Below are positions 18,476 to 28,242 of a stretch of DNA of 64,000 nt, piece by piece (position 1 is the stretch's first letter; each line of letters opens with the position of its first letter). The translations under genes were made by a program, and so were the position numbers. The notes under the pieces are model-generated. The model did not search any database. It saw only the letters and a program-made list of their open reading frames with translations, and was not told the DNA's origin. The DNA comes from Acidobacteriota bacterium (GTDB taxonomy: Bacteria > Acidobacteriota > Terriglobia > Terriglobales > Acidobacteriaceae): NCBI GenBank assembly GCA_021810625.1, contig JAJZIJ010000003.1, forward strand, positions 17,770 to 81,769. Direction: 5' to 3'.

Positions 18476-19609
18476 ATGGCTGCGACACAAACACCACCGA
18501 GTTCCCCCGAACGTCCGCCGGAGCCACGGCTGAACGGAGCCGCCTCTCGTTACACCTCCTACGAGCAGCATGAACTCATCAGCCTGATTGACGATCTGGA
18601 GGATGATCGCTCCCGCGCTCGCGTGCGCGAAGGCATCTGGCTCTCGATCCTGCTGCACATCTTCCTCTTCTGGTTCATTTCCTACGGGCCGCATGTTCTT
18701 TTTCATCGCCCGTATGTGGTCAACCCCGCAGATGTACTTGCAAAACGGGATAAGCAGATTACATATCTGAACCTGCCTCCAGACCACCTGAAGCCGCAGA
18801 AGCCAAAATCGACCAACATCATTTCCGACAAGGATCGGGTCGCGCAAACCGCGCATCCGACGCTGGACAAGAAGACGCTGGCGGAGTTGCAGGCCATGCA
18901 GCGCGCAGGAAATCCTGCGCCGCCACCTGCGCCCGCTCCACAGCCGACGCAGGCCGCGCCCCGACCCCAGCAGCCCCAGCAGCAGACTCCCGCGCAGCAA
19001 CAGGCGCAACAGCAACAGCAGCAGGCGCTGCCCTCGGCCCCCAAGCCACAGTCCAGTGAGCAGGCGCGGATGAATGCGCCCTCCGCGCCCAGGCCCAATG
19101 TGCAACGGAACCAGAATGCCCTGCAAAAGGCCAGCCCACCCATGTCCGTGGGAGAGATGATCCGCCAGGCAGAGAAGGACGCTGCCCGCAGTCAGAGTAA
19201 TGGTCAGTCCGGCAACAACGGCGCTGGCGCTCCTGTGGCGCACCCCGGCCTGGGTTCCGGGGTCGAAATTCTGAGCGACACGCTGGGCGTGGATTTTGGC
19301 CCCTATTTGCGCCAGGTGATTCAGGCCACGCAATCAAGCTGGGATATTTTAATTCCAGAGGCTGCGCGCGCGCCCCTGCTTAAGAAAGGCAAAGTCGCCA
19401 TTCAGTTCATCATCATGCCCGATGGCAGCGTGAAGCAGATGCAATTGATTGGGCCTTCCGGCGACGTATCTTTGGATCGCGCTGCCTGGGGCGGCATCAC
19501 GGGCGCTGCGCCGTTTCCGCCACTGCCCAAAGCGTTCAAAGGCCCGTATCTTGCGCTGCGTTTTTATTTTCTTTACAACGAGCAGCCCAACGGTGGCGGG
19601 TCGCAATGA
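18476..19609 (+). CDS. TonB-family energy-transducer-like protein
   Basis: About 377 aa from ATG 18476. A cytoplasmic N-terminus (about 60 residues) is followed by one membrane helix (IWLSILLHIFLFWFIS), then a long periplasmic Pro/Gln-rich spacer with a poly-Gln run (about residues 140-210). The C-terminal region (FGPYLRQVIQATQSSWDIL...GKVAIQFIIMPDGSVKQMQLIGPSGDVSLDRAAWGG) has the TonB-C fold pattern. It would link a proton-driven inner-membrane motor to outer-membrane receptors; the receptor at 41.5 kb is a candidate partner only by family. The exbB/exbD genes are not here. Confidence 0.82.
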   Translation: MAATQTPPSSPERPPEPRLNGAASRYTSYEQHELISLIDDLEDDRSRARVREGIWLSILLHIFLFWFISYGPHVLFHRPYVVNPADVLAKRDKQITYLNLPPDHLKPQKPKSTNIISDKDRVAQTAHPTLDKKTLAELQAMQRAGNPAPPPAPAPQPTQAAPRPQQPQQQTPAQQQAQQQQQQALPSAPKPQSSEQARMNAPSAPRPNVQRNQNALQKASPPMSVGEMIRQAEKDAARSQSNGQSGNNGAGAPVAHPGLGSGVEILSDTLGVDFGPYLRQVIQATQSSWDILIPEAARAPLLKKGKVAIQFIIMPDGSVKQMQLIGPSGDVSLDRAAWGGITGAAPFPPLPKAFKGPYLALRFYFLYNEQPNGGGSQ

Positions 19610-19746
19610 GAACGCAAGGCGAGCGGGAATTGCGCCGTCGGCAGGCCATTGGACTACTTTGGCTGGCGTTGCTGGTTCTCCTGTTTAGCGCGTGGCGAGT
19701 CGGCGCACATGCCATCTTGCTTCCCCGCTGGTGGAGGCTGTGGTAG
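19606..19746 (+). CDS. Small single-helix membrane protein (46 aa)
   Basis: ATG 19606 overlaps the preceding TGA by 4 bases (ATGA) and the frame runs to TAG 19744-19746. The product has a charged N-terminus (MRTQGERELRRRQ), one hydrophobic helix (IGLLWLALLVLLFSAW) and a short tail, HAILLPRWWRLW. The stop-start coupling and the textbook single-span topology argue that it is translated. No family recognised; it might accompany the TonB-like protein. Confidence 0.55.
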   Translation: MRTQGERELRRRQAIGLLWLALLVLLFSAWRVGAHAILLPRWWRLW

Positions 19747-20732
19747 CTGGGGAAAATCCGCAGGCTGGTTCCGGGCAAGCGAATCCACCTTTGGAATCGC
19801 TTCCACTGCTCGTCGTTCTTCTGGGCGCGACTGCCAGCGGAAAAACGGCGCTCTCCCTGCGCCTTGCCGAGGCCTTGCGCGGAGAAATTGTCAGTTGTGA
19901 TTCCGTCGCGGTCTATCGTGATCTGGAGATTGGCGCAGCCAAGCCCACGCCGGAGGAACGCGCCCGCGTTCCGCATCACATGCTGGACATTGTTTCTCCA
20001 GAGACCCCATACACGGCGGGCGATTACAGTCGCGACGCGCGCGATGCGTTGCGGCAGATTGCAGCGCGGCAACGTTTGCCAATCGTGGTCGGCGGCACGG
20101 GACTTTATCTTCGCGCACTGCTGGAGGGACTGTTCGCAGCGCCGCCGCGTTCGGAGACTCTGCGAAATCGTCTGCGTCAACGCGCCGCAGCGCGTGGCAG
20201 CGACTATCTGCATCGCCTGCTGGCGCGTCTCGATCCACGCTCCGCCGCAGGCATTCATCCCAACGACACGCCCAAGCTGACACGAGCGCTGGAGGTCTGC
20301 GTAACGGCGCGACAGCCCATCTCCCAGGCGTGGAGCGCGGGCCGGGAGCCGCTGCTCGGATTTCGCATCCTGCGCCTTGGCCTCGATCCATCTCGCGAGG
20401 AGTTGTATGCGCGCATCAACCATCGCGCTGCGGCCATGTTTGCGCGTGGCCTGGTGGAAGAGACCCAGACGTTGCTGCATCGCTACGGCCCGGAGTGCTG
20501 GCCGCTGGCTTCACTGGGATACAAGCAGGCCGCAGCCCTGCTGCGCGGGGAGATATCCCGCGATGCGGCCATCGCCGCCACACAGCAAGGCCATCGCAAC
20601 TACGCCAAGCGTCAGGCAACGTGGTTTCGCCGCGAGCCGGAGGTGCATTGGCTGCGCGGCTTTGGCGAGGATGCAGCCATAGAATCCGCAGCGCTCGCTT
20701 TGATTGCAAATTCGATGCGCGGGATACTGTAG
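19692..20732 (+). CDS. miaA: tRNA dimethylallyltransferase
   Basis: Up to 346 aa. MiaA adds a dimethylallyl group to A37 of tRNAs reading UNN codons. The P-loop GATASGKTALSLRLAE, SCDSVAVYRDLEIGAAKPT, HHMLDIVSP, VGGTGLYLRALLEGL and the C-terminal SLGYKQA and QGHRNYAKRQATWFRRE are all family signatures. The GTG at 19692 gives a longer N-terminus than usual and overlaps the 46-aa gene; in-frame GTG codons at 19731 or 19740 are equally plausible starts. Confidence 0.95.
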   Translation: MASRRTCHLASPLVEAVVAGENPQAGSGQANPPLESLPLLVVLLGATASGKTALSLRLAEALRGEIVSCDSVAVYRDLEIGAAKPTPEERARVPHHMLDIVSPETPYTAGDYSRDARDALRQIAARQRLPIVVGGTGLYLRALLEGLFAAPPRSETLRNRLRQRAAARGSDYLHRLLARLDPRSAAGIHPNDTPKLTRALEVCVTARQPISQAWSAGREPLLGFRILRLGLDPSREELYARINHRAAAMFARGLVEETQTLLHRYGPECWPLASLGYKQAAALLRGEISRDAAIAATQQGHRNYAKRQATWFRREPEVHWLRGFGEDAAIESAALALIANSMRGIL

Positions 20733-20770
20733 TTTTTTCGCGGTGTCGGCTGCGTGGATGCCGCTGCTGC

Positions 20771-22018
20771 TTATTCCGTCCAGCGACGGAAGACCAGAGA
20801 GCCGTTGGTGCCGCCGAAGCCGAAAGAGTTCGACAGCGCCATCTCCACCTTGGCAGGGAGTGGCTTCTTGGCAATATATTCCAAGCGGCAGGCCGGATCC
20901 AGATGATCCAGATTGGCCGTGGGTGGCAGCATCTGATTTTGCAGCGCCATTACGGTGATGCCCGCCTCCAGACCGCCCGCGCCGCCCAGCAGATGCCCGG
21001 TCATGGATTTTGTTGAACTGATCTTGAGACGATGACTGCTGGCATGTTCGCCAAAAACCGTTTCCATCGCTTTGGATTCCATTGCGTCGCCCAGCGGCGT
21101 GGAGGTGGCGTGCGCGTTAACGTAGTCGATCTGCTCCGGCAAAATTGCCGCGCTGCGAATGGCGTTGCTCATGGCGCGGGCGCAGCCTTCGCCCTCCGGG
21201 GCCATGCCTGTGATGTGGTAGGCATCGGAACTCATGCCATAGCCGATGATCTCGGCCAGAATCTTTGCGCCGCGCGCCTTGGCGTGCCCCAGTTCTTCCA
21301 GGATCAGAATGCCCGCGCCCTCGCCGACGACAAAACCGTCGCGGTCTTTGTCAAAGGGACGGCAGGCATGTGTGGGGTCGTCATTGCGCGTGGAAAGCGC
21401 GCGCATGGCGGCGAATCCGCCAATGCCCATCGGAGTGATGGAAGCCTCCGCGCCACCGGCAATCATCACGTCGGCATCATCGCGCTCAATGGTGCGATAG
21501 GCGTTGCCAATGGAGTGCGCGCTGGTGGTGCAGGCCGTTGCCGTGGCTTCATTCGGCCCCTTGGCCCCGTAGCGAATGCTGACCTGTCCGGCGGCCAGAT
21601 TGACAATGGCTCCAGGAATAAAAAATGGAGAAATTTTGCGCGGGCCACCCGCCAGCATGGCGCTGTGTTCCCGCTCAATCACGTCAAAGCCGCCAATGCC
21701 GGAGCCAATATGAACGCCCACGCGCTCACAGTTCTCTGGCGTGACCTTCAGGCCGCAAGACTCCATTGCCTCGTGCGCGGCGGCCAGGGCAAAGTGGATG
21801 AATCGCCCCATTTTGCGCGCTTCTTTTTTGTCGATGAAATTATGGGGATCGAAGTTTTTCACTTCTGCGGCAAAGGTGACCGAGAAGCCGGTCGTGTCAA
21901 AGGCTGTGATGGGGGCCATACCGCTTTGGCCCGCCAACAAATTGCGCCAAACCTCCGGCGCCGTATTGCCCACGCCACAGATGAGGCCCAGTCCGGTAAC
22001 GACGACGCGCCGCTTCAA
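20771..22018 (-). CDS. fabF: 3-oxoacyl-[acyl-carrier-protein] synthase II
   Basis: 415 aa, full length. It condenses malonyl-ACP with acyl-ACP in fatty acid elongation. The catalytic Cys is in ATACTTSAHS, the two His residues are in VNAHATSTPLGD and SMTGHLLGGAG, and the Lys is in SSTKSMTGH. The C-terminus SNSFGFGGTNGSLVF is typical. It begins 2 bases after the acpP stop and is the second gene of an acpP-fabF operon on the minus strand. Confidence 0.98.
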   Translation of the reverse strand: MKRRVVVTGLGLICGVGNTAPEVWRNLLAGQSGMAPITAFDTTGFSVTFAAEVKNFDPHNFIDKKEARKMGRFIHFALAAAHEAMESCGLKVTPENCERVGVHIGSGIGGFDVIEREHSAMLAGGPRKISPFFIPGAIVNLAAGQVSIRYGAKGPNEATATACTTSAHSIGNAYRTIERDDADVMIAGGAEASITPMGIGGFAAMRALSTRNDDPTHACRPFDKDRDGFVVGEGAGILILEELGHAKARGAKILAEIIGYGMSSDAYHITGMAPEGEGCARAMSNAIRSAAILPEQIDYVNAHATSTPLGDAMESKAMETVFGEHASSHRLKISSTKSMTGHLLGGAGGLEAGITVMALQNQMLPPTANLDHLDPACRLEYIAKKPLPAKVEMALSNSFGFGGTNGSLVFRRWTE

Positions 22019-22020
22019 GT

Positions 22021-22263
22021 TTACTTGCCACCCTTCGTGTGCGCGTTGATGTAGGCGATTGCATCCTGCACGGTCTTGATCTTCTCGGCATCTTCGTCGG
22101 GAATCTCGATGTCGAAAGCCTCTTCAAACTGCATCACCAGCTCAACCACGTCGAGCGAGTCCGCGCCCAGGTCTTCCTGAAACGACGCGCCGGGGGTGAC
22201 TTCGGCCTCATCCACTTGCAGTTGCTCCACGATAATCTGCTTTACTTTTTCGTCCGTTGCCAT
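22021..22263 (-). CDS. acpP: Acyl carrier protein
   Basis: 80 aa from ATG 22263, preceded by GGAGAG. The phosphopantetheine Ser is in [12 protein letters not shown]. The helix II/III acidic surface is intact ([15 protein letters not shown]). It carries growing acyl chains as thioesters and directly precedes fabF, the standard arrangement. Confidence 0.98.
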   Translation of the reverse strand: MATDEKVKQIIVEQLQVDEAEVTPGASFQEDLGADSLDVVELVMQFEEAFDIEIPDEDAEKIKTVQDAIAYINAHTKGGK

Positions 22264-22489
22264 TTCTCTCTCCTGAATTTCTTTTGGGTCTTTTGGAATT
22301 ATGAAAGCCGAAGGGATGGAAGCCAAAACCAATTTCAGCCGGTGAATCTTCCAATCGCCATTCCCGCTGCGCGGAACCTCAAGTGTACCGACGCCTTTGG
22401 GTAGTGTAAAGCAAGTGGGCGGAAGATGCGCAATGGCGGATTCGCTGGCGTGACAAATTGGGTATGACCAGAACGGATATCCGTCTCTT

Positions 22490-23962
22490 TTATCTATCAA
22501 TATCTTGATCTTGTGATCCGCGCTCAGCCGCGATGTTCTCGATTATCTGTTCCTCGTTATCCAATTCGTCAAACCCTAGAAGATTTGATGCCGCTTGTGG
22601 CTGCATCTCTAGTGTTTCAACATCCCTAAGCTTTCGGTTGATTGTTCCGGTTTTTTTATTTATTTCGCTCAATGTTTTCTGAACAGTGCCGACCTGATTT
22701 TCAACCTTCTGCATGAGGCCGCCAAATTTCCCAAATTCGGACTTCGTGGCAGCAAGAATATTCCAGACCTCAATACCCTTTTGCTGAATGACAAGTGTTT
22801 TGAATCCCATCTGCAGGCTCGTCAATAGGGCCATGAAAGTTGTTGGGCCCGCCACACAGACCCGGTATTTTGTTTGCAATTCGTCAATTAGGCCCGGCCT
22901 CCGGATAACTTCCGCGAAAAGTCCCTCAGTTGGAAGGTACATCACAGCAAAATTTGTAGTTACAGGCGGATAAATATATTTCTCGAAGATTTTTTCAGCT
23001 TCTGATCTGATGGTTGCTTCGAGAGATTTTGCGGCGGCTTGCACTCCCGCCACGTCTCCCTTAACACTTGCATCTTCGAGACGCTCCCAGTCTTCCTTTG
23101 GAAATTTCGCATCAATAGGCAGGAGCAATTCTCCATTTTCTCCGTTTGGAAGCTTGATTGCGTATTCAACGGTCTCCCGGGTATCTGGTTTGATTTTTAC
23201 ATTGGAAGCAAATTGTGAGGGAGAAAACATTTGCTCAAGCTGCAATCCAAGCTGCACCTCAGCAAAGCCTCCCCGTATTTTTACGTTCGTCAGAGCTCGC
23301 TTGAGGTCACCCACCCCTGTAGCAAGGTCTTTCATTTCGCCGAGTCCAGTTTGTACTCTTCCGAGTTGATCGGTAACAAGACCAAAGCTTTCGGTTAATC
23401 TGGTTTGCAATGTGTTGTGTAATTTTTCGTCCACAGTCTGCCGCATCTCATCGAGCTTTGAAGCGTTAGTGGTGTTCATCTGATCAAGTTTCTGCTCAAC
23501 AATTTGTCGCAATAAATCCAGTTTTTTTTCATTGCTCTCAGAAAGCTGGAAGAATTTTCCATTTAACGACTCTTGCAATGTCCATTGTTGCGCAGTTGAA
23601 TTATGCATGAGCGTGTCAAGTTTTGTAGAAATATCTTTACGGAAGTCGTTAAGTCCTGTGGTGATGCTTGATCCAAGATTGCTAACACTGCTGGTGATTT
23701 CTTCTCGGAGTACGCGGAATTCATTTGTCGTCTGCTCGCGAAGCCTTCGCATGCCTTCGTTAATTTCAGTGCGAAAGCTGCCGGTTGATTCGAGAGAAGA
23801 TTTCCCCAACAGTTCAAATCTGCTATCTATGCCGGATAGCTGTCCTTGAATACTTTTGATGTGTTCCGACTCGCGATTAGTTCTGGGCTTTGCAAGAAAA
23901 AATACAAGCAATATGACGGACACGATATTTAGAACTAGTATGACGATCAAGGTTGTCTGCAT
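22490..23962 (-). CDS. rmuC: RmuC family DNA recombination protein
   Basis: 490 aa from ATG 23962; an in-frame start at 24028 is possible. One N-terminal membrane helix ([19 protein letters not shown]) is followed by a long coiled coil (about residues 40-220, with many LD.M and LRE heptads), then the RmuC catalytic-like domain ([65 protein letters not shown]). RmuC limits inversions at short inverted repeats in E. coli. The gene is markedly AT-richer than its neighbours and its codon use differs, suggesting acquisition. Confidence 0.93.
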   Translation of the reverse strand: MQTTLIVILVLNIVSVILLVFFLAKPRTNRESEHIKSIQGQLSGIDSRFELLGKSSLESTGSFRTEINEGMRRLREQTTNEFRVLREEITSSVSNLGSSITTGLNDFRKDISTKLDTLMHNSTAQQWTLQESLNGKFFQLSESNEKKLDLLRQIVEQKLDQMNTTNASKLDEMRQTVDEKLHNTLQTRLTESFGLVTDQLGRVQTGLGEMKDLATGVGDLKRALTNVKIRGGFAEVQLGLQLEQMFSPSQFASNVKIKPDTRETVEYAIKLPNGENGELLLPIDAKFPKEDWERLEDASVKGDVAGVQAAAKSLEATIRSEAEKIFEKYIYPPVTTNFAVMYLPTEGLFAEVIRRPGLIDELQTKYRVCVAGPTTFMALLTSLQMGFKTLVIQQKGIEVWNILAATKSEFGKFGGLMQKVENQVGTVQKTLSEINKKTGTINRKLRDVETLEMQPQAASNLLGFDELDNEEQIIENIAAERGSQDQDIDR

Positions 23963-24180
23963 TTGAATCCTTGGAATAAACCCGCTTTGGACGATGCTAA
24001 TGTGCGCTGCGGCAGATAGCAAGTACATAGATCAGCCGTGTTCTTCGGCGGCGGAAGACGACCCTGCATCGAAGATATAGGGTCTGGTGTTGGGGCACCA
24101 AATGGTACGCGTGGTGGGAATATCCACCGTCCTGTGGCAATCATCCAGCGCCGCGTGGCCGCGCTCATCGCGGCACAGAC

Positions 24181-24876
24181 TCATCGCGGCACAGGAAGGT
24201 TGCGGTAAAATCGCGCGCCCAGCACGCCGCCGGCGATGGAGAGAATCAAAATGATGAACGCAATGAAGGCCATCCCCAGCAGCACCATTCCGGCCCGACC
24301 TTCGGGAGAAAGTATGAATACGACGGCGGCATTCATTTGCGCTTGCGCCTCCGCGCCTACGGAGGCACGGCTCATGGCTTGCTGAAAGGTGCGGGTCAGC
24401 GTGGCATCCAGCAGTTTCCCCTGGTGCAGGCCATAGCGCTGCACCAGAAGCAACAGAGTGTTTCCGACAACAGCAATCGCGGCTGTCATGGTTCCTGTGA
24501 CCACGCCGATGCGCGCGCCCAGGCTCGGCTGGAGCACGGTGTAGGGAACGCGCCGATGGTAGAGAACAATCACCAACACCGCTCCGCCCAGCACCCATAA
24601 CAGACTGCCCATAGCCAAAATCGACGAAAGCAGCCCGACAACCAGCGAAACCAGCGCGGCAATTTGAATCGCGGATTTCCACTGAATGCCCGCTCTATCG
24701 CGGATGCCCTCTCCGTCGCTTCCCATTGAAACGTGGCCGCGTTCATCCTCCGTGCCTGACTCCTGCAGCGCAGCGGGTGTTTGTGGGATAAAGCGTAGCT
24801 GCGGCGCTCCGCACTGGAAACAAAAATTCGATTCGCTCTCCAACGGGGTTTCACAGCGATGACAGAGCATCTTCAT
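24181..24876 (-). CDS. Zinc-ribbon membrane protein of unknown function
   Basis: 231 aa. The N-terminus is a zinc ribbon (CHRCETPLESESNFCFQCGAP, two CxxC pairs), followed by a polar linker and four hydrophobic segments (about residues 68-88, 90-107, 122-144 and 198-220). Such proteins are common in acidobacteria and uncharacterised. It lies between rmuC and a lipoprotein gene on the same strand but has no obvious partner. Confidence 0.75.
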   Translation of the reverse strand: MKMLCHRCETPLESESNFCFQCGAPQLRFIPQTPAALQESGTEDERGHVSMGSDGEGIRDRAGIQWKSAIQIAALVSLVVGLLSSILAMGSLLWVLGGAVLVIVLYHRRVPYTVLQPSLGARIGVVTGTMTAAIAVVGNTLLLLVQRYGLHQGKLLDATLTRTFQQAMSRASVGAEAQAQMNAAVVFILSPEGRAGMVLLGMAFIAFIILILSIAGGVLGARFYRNLPVPR

Positions 24877-24971
24877 ACCTTGAAGCTACCTCAGCGCGTA
24901 TAGCGCGAGCAACCCAGCCGAGCAACCCATTCAGGAAAGAAGCCTTCTGGAGCTTCTTCTCTTGGAGCTTC

Positions 24972-25592
24972 TCATGGGTGTGGCACTTGTACATGCATCA
25001 GCACAAACGTTGTTGCGGTTTTAGGGAGGGACGGGTCAAAGACGACCAGATGTTGATTGTCGGGCGAACCGGCACGCAGTTCCAGGCTGGCAGTATTCGA
25101 CACCTCCGCCAGGTTTTTGAGCGCGTTCCTGTTGGCGTGGGAGTTCGCATCAAGACTGATGTTGTAGTTGTAGTCGTTATTGCAGGTAAGTCCATCTTTT
25201 GTCTTGATCGGCTCCCCGATGGCCTTATTGTTCTGACAAGTGACGACATCTCCATAACGCGCCAGCGCCTGTTTGTAGAACGCGGCAATCGTGTTGCGCG
25301 AATTGCTGCTCTGGTAATTCAAAACCTGCACCCGCAGGCGCCATCCCGCAAAGCTCATATCCACATCGGCGGAGTTGTCGTTGTTATGGGGAAGATGCGT
25401 CAGGATTGCTCCCGGATAGGCGGGCAGCCCAAGATTTGCGGGACTCAGGTTGTTGGTATGGACTTCCAATCCACCCACCGGCGTGTGAATATGCATCGTT
25501 TCCTCTCCGCTGCCCTGCTCGCTCCGGGTAACGCAAGCCGTGGTACTGAGCAGGAGTGTGGAGAGCGCGGCAAACGTAAACAATTTGAACAC
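24972..25592 (-). CDS. Putative lipoprotein
   Basis: 206 aa. The signal peptide ends in a lipobox-like LSTTAC with Cys at about residue 20. The mature protein contains GLPAYPGA, a short phrase frequent in uncharacterised secreted proteins of this phylum, then an alpha/beta pattern with two Cys (VVTCQNN, GLTCNND). The C-terminus is beta-rich and ends FVLMHVQVPHP. Function unknown. Confidence 0.72.
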   Translation of the reverse strand: MFKLFTFAALSTLLLSTTACVTRSEQGSGEETMHIHTPVGGLEVHTNNLSPANLGLPAYPGAILTHLPHNNDNSADVDMSFAGWRLRVQVLNYQSSNSRNTIAAFYKQALARYGDVVTCQNNKAIGEPIKTKDGLTCNNDYNYNISLDANSHANRNALKNLAEVSNTASLELRAGSPDNQHLVVFDPSLPKTATTFVLMHVQVPHP

Positions 25593-25671
25593 GGGTTGAT
25601 GGCTCCCTCGCTATGTCCATACGCAGACGCAAAACCACAAGCTCGTCCCGCTGATGGAAATCAGGAGCGCG

Positions 25672-26154
25672 CTATTGTGCCTGCGCCGTGGAAATCTTGC
25701 GTGGTGGGTGAGCGCGACCCTGGCCTTTGCGCGTGGATGCGGCACTGGCGACCAATGCGGGCACGGCAGCAGCAGCACGCTGTTTTTTGTTTTCATGGCT
25801 CGCCAGCAGCGCCTCAATTTGACGCAGCATTTCGCGGGTGTTCATCGGTTTCACCAGCACCTGATCTGCGCCTTCGTCGCGCCAGCCGTCATCTGCTTCG
25901 GGAAAGGCCGTGAGCAGGGCGACTGCGGGTTGGCAGGCCGCCTTTTTGGCTGCGCGCAACACTTCCAGCCCGGATTCATCCGCTTCCATGCGCATATCGG
26001 AGATGACCATGTGGAAGGTTGAGGTACGCAGCTTGGCCTTGGCCTCGCGGACAGAGGCCGCCGTCTCCACTGCAAAGCCGTTGATCTCCAGAACGGCCTT
26101 CAGGGCAAGCAAAATGGCCACTTCATCATCGACTAATAAAATGCGGCGTTTCAT
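25672..26154 (-). CDS. Single-domain response regulator receiver protein
   Basis: 160 aa. A CheY-like receiver spans residues 1-120: acidic pair in LLVDDE, phospho-acceptor Asp in MVISDMRM, conserved Thr in ALLTAF and Lys in VLVKPMN. After it comes only a basic, Ala-rich tail (about 35 residues) with no DNA-binding or output domain. No histidine kinase is adjacent, so it is an orphan that probably acts by protein interaction. Confidence 0.88.
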   Translation of the reverse strand: MKRRILLVDDEVAILLALKAVLEINGFAVETAASVREAKAKLRTSTFHMVISDMRMEADESGLEVLRAAKKAACQPAVALLTAFPEADDGWRDEGADQVLVKPMNTREMLRQIEALLASHENKKQRAAAAVPALVASAASTRKGQGRAHPPRKISTAQAQ

Positions 26155-26523
26155 AGCGGAGGTGCCTCCTTGTGATCCAGAATCATCTTTTGCAGCCGGA
26201 ATCCGCGTCTAAGACGCACACCCCACGGAAACGCAGATTTTTCGCTACGCTTCCACGGCCACAGCGACGACATGGCAGGATACCACGTAGCAGACTTCCG
26301 TTGCCGAATCAGCCAATGCCGAGTCAGCCAATTCGATGCGGAGCCATCGAAATGGTTGTAGCGCAATTTTATGGCCAAGGCAGGCGACAGCAAACGCCAA
26401 AAGCCTGTACGATGGTGGCCGCCCTCATGCTAGTCTGAGTTTGAGTCAAGCTCCTCCGATTGGTAGATCGGGCCTGGATTGGGGCAACCTATTGAAACTT
26501 CACATCTAGGGGGCAAAACGATC
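26155..26523. other. 369-bp intergenic region with a short tandem repeat
   Basis: No supported gene. It contains two copies of a 15-bp unit, gccgaatcagccaat then gccgagtcagccaat (26303-26332). The segment near 26440 (tttgagtcaag) has two overlapping near-matches to the HspR half-site but lacks the spacing of a proper operator. It must hold the promoters of the divergent receiver gene and hspR. Confidence 0.5.
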
Positions 26524-26934
26524 ATGTCAACAAAACGAAAATCGAAGGGCGCATACATGATCTCGTCAGTGGCGGAGATGTATGAGATTCACCCGCAGAC
26601 GTTGCGCATGTATGAGCGCGAGGGCCTGTTGAAGCCATCGCGCTCCGATGGCAACACGCGGCTCTATACCGATGAAGACCTCGAACGGCTGGAATTTATT
26701 CTGAATCTGGCGCGCGATCTGGGCGTGAACATTGCCGGGATTGGCATCATCCTGCAAATGCGCGAACGCATGGAGGAGATGAACCGCCAGATGCAGAGCT
26801 TTGTCGATTATGTGCGCACCGAGATGCTGGCGCGTGTGCAGCAGGCGGCACCGTCTCCGGTGCCGGGCCTGGTGCCGTTGCGTCGTCCGGCGATGGTTCC
26901 GGTCGCGCAGCGGGAGTCGGGAAAGAAGCGTTAG
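26524..26934 (+). CDS. hspR: MerR-family heat-shock repressor HspR-like
   Basis: 136 aa from ATG 26524 with a GGGGG-rich ribosome-binding site. The winged helix-turn-helix YMISSVAEMYEIHPQTLRMYEREGLLKPSRSDGNTRLYTDEDLERL matches HspR, whose usual HPQTLR.Y.R.GL signature is intact. GVNIAGIGIIL and a short coiled coil follow. HspR represses chaperone genes through HAIR operators with DnaK as corepressor. Unusually it is not next to dnaK, grpE or dnaJ here, and it has a Pro/Val-rich tail. Confidence 0.82.
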   Translation: MSTKRKSKGAYMISSVAEMYEIHPQTLRMYEREGLLKPSRSDGNTRLYTDEDLERLEFILNLARDLGVNIAGIGIILQMRERMEEMNRQMQSFVDYVRTEMLARVQQAAPSPVPGLVPLRRPAMVPVAQRESGKKR

Positions 26935-26974
26935 GCGCTCGCTTGCAGTATTCTGATTCTTTCACTCGCATCCC

Positions 26975-28156
26975 ATGTTGAAACTGCTCATTGATAGTGG
27001 TCTTGCTGTCGGACTCTTCGGCCTGCTTACATCGGGTGTGTATGGAGCAATGGTGCTGGTTGCGGCTTGGAGATTTCGTCGCCGAGGCCGATGCGCGCCA
27101 CCCTCCAGCTTCACGCCGCCGGTGAGCTTGCTGAAGCCGCTGCATGGGGCCGAGCCGGGACTTGCCTCCCATCTGGCCACGTTTTTTACGCAGGAATATC
27201 CCACGTATGAGATTCTTTTTTGCGCTCGCCATGCCGACGATGCTGGTCTGGCCACGGCGCGGCGCGTGGCGGCGCGATATCCGCATATCCCCGTACAGTT
27301 TTTGACCACCGGAGAGCCGACCATGCCCAACGCGAAAATTCTTTCGCTGGAGCGCATGTTCCAAGCCGCGCAGCACGATATTTTTATCATCAGCGACAGC
27401 GATGTGCGCGTGACATCGGAGTATATTCGCGCCGTCGCGGCACCCTTTGCCGATGCCAACGTGGGCGCAGTGACCTGTCTTTATCGTGGCGTAGCTGCCG
27501 AGGGCGGCCTGTGGTCGCGATTAGAGGCCACAGGCATGTCGATTGAGATGACCGCTGGCGTGCTGGTGGCGGAGATGCTGGAGGGAATGAAGTTTACGCT
27601 GGGGCCGACGATGGCCACACGCCGCTCCTGCGTGGAGAAGATGGGCGGATTTTTGCCGATGGGCGACTACTGTGCCGACGATTTTTTGCTGGGCAACTGG
27701 GTCGCGGAGCAGGGCAGTCAGGTGGTTCTGTCGCGCCACATTATTGACCATATCGTGCTGCACGCGGATTTTTGGCCCTCCATGCGGCATCAGGCGCGCT
27801 GGATGAAGAGCACGCGCTTTTCGCGTCCCAAGGGACACTTTGGCACGGTACTCACGTTCTGCCTGCCTTTTGGAGTGCTAGCCGCGTTGTCGGCGTGGGC
27901 CTTGCATCGCCCAGAGATGGCAGCGGCGCTTCTGGCCTGGAGTCTTGGCTCGCGGATGGCGATGGCTGCCGCTGTCAGCCAATGGGTGCTGCGTGAGCCA
28001 AGTCCGTGGCAGAGCATCTGGTTGTACCCGCTGCGCGACGGGATGGGATTTTTCTTCTGGCTGGCCAGCTATGGCAGTCGGTCGATTCTGTGGCGTGGCG
28101 AAGTCTATGTTTTAGAACCCGGTGGCCGGATGCGCCGTTCCTTGCCGACCGCATAG
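26975..28156 (+). CDS. GT21-type glycosyltransferase, HpnI-like
   Basis: 393 aa. An N-terminal membrane helix is followed by a GT-A domain with ceramide-glucosyltransferase motifs: VSLLKPLHG, SDSDVRV (metal-binding DxD region), DYCADDFLLG (D3) and HQARWMKSTR (the QxxRW-like motif). Two or three C-terminal membrane helices follow. HpnI adds N-acetylglucosamine to bacteriohopanetetrol in hopanoid synthesis and belongs to this group. No other hopanoid gene lies nearby, so a different lipid acceptor cannot be excluded. Confidence 0.78.
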   Translation: MLKLLIDSGLAVGLFGLLTSGVYGAMVLVAAWRFRRRGRCAPPSSFTPPVSLLKPLHGAEPGLASHLATFFTQEYPTYEILFCARHADDAGLATARRVAARYPHIPVQFLTTGEPTMPNAKILSLERMFQAAQHDIFIISDSDVRVTSEYIRAVAAPFADANVGAVTCLYRGVAAEGGLWSRLEATGMSIEMTAGVLVAEMLEGMKFTLGPTMATRRSCVEKMGGFLPMGDYCADDFLLGNWVAEQGSQVVLSRHIIDHIVLHADFWPSMRHQARWMKSTRFSRPKGHFGTVLTFCLPFGVLAALSAWALHRPEMAAALLAWSLGSRMAMAAAVSQWVLREPSPWQSIWLYPLRDGMGFFFWLASYGSRSILWRGEVYVLEPGGRMRRSLPTA

Positions 28157-28242
28157 GCTCCATTTGCAGGGGAAAATACACATGGAGTTTTCATCCCCAA
28201 ACGGGTTTATGGCATCCAACAAAACCATACGGGAGGAATTTT

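Noticed and set aside
21032..22054. 340-codon plus-strand frame opposite fabF
   Set aside because: Antisense shadow of a textbook KAS II gene.
26151..26438. Short frames on both strands in the gap before hspR
   Set aside because: Low-complexity composition, no start signals, and they overlap each other and the divergent promoters.
26436..26450. Possible HspR (HAIR) operator, tttgagtcaag
   Set aside because: Half-sites overlap instead of being separated by seven bases, so it does not fit the known operator.
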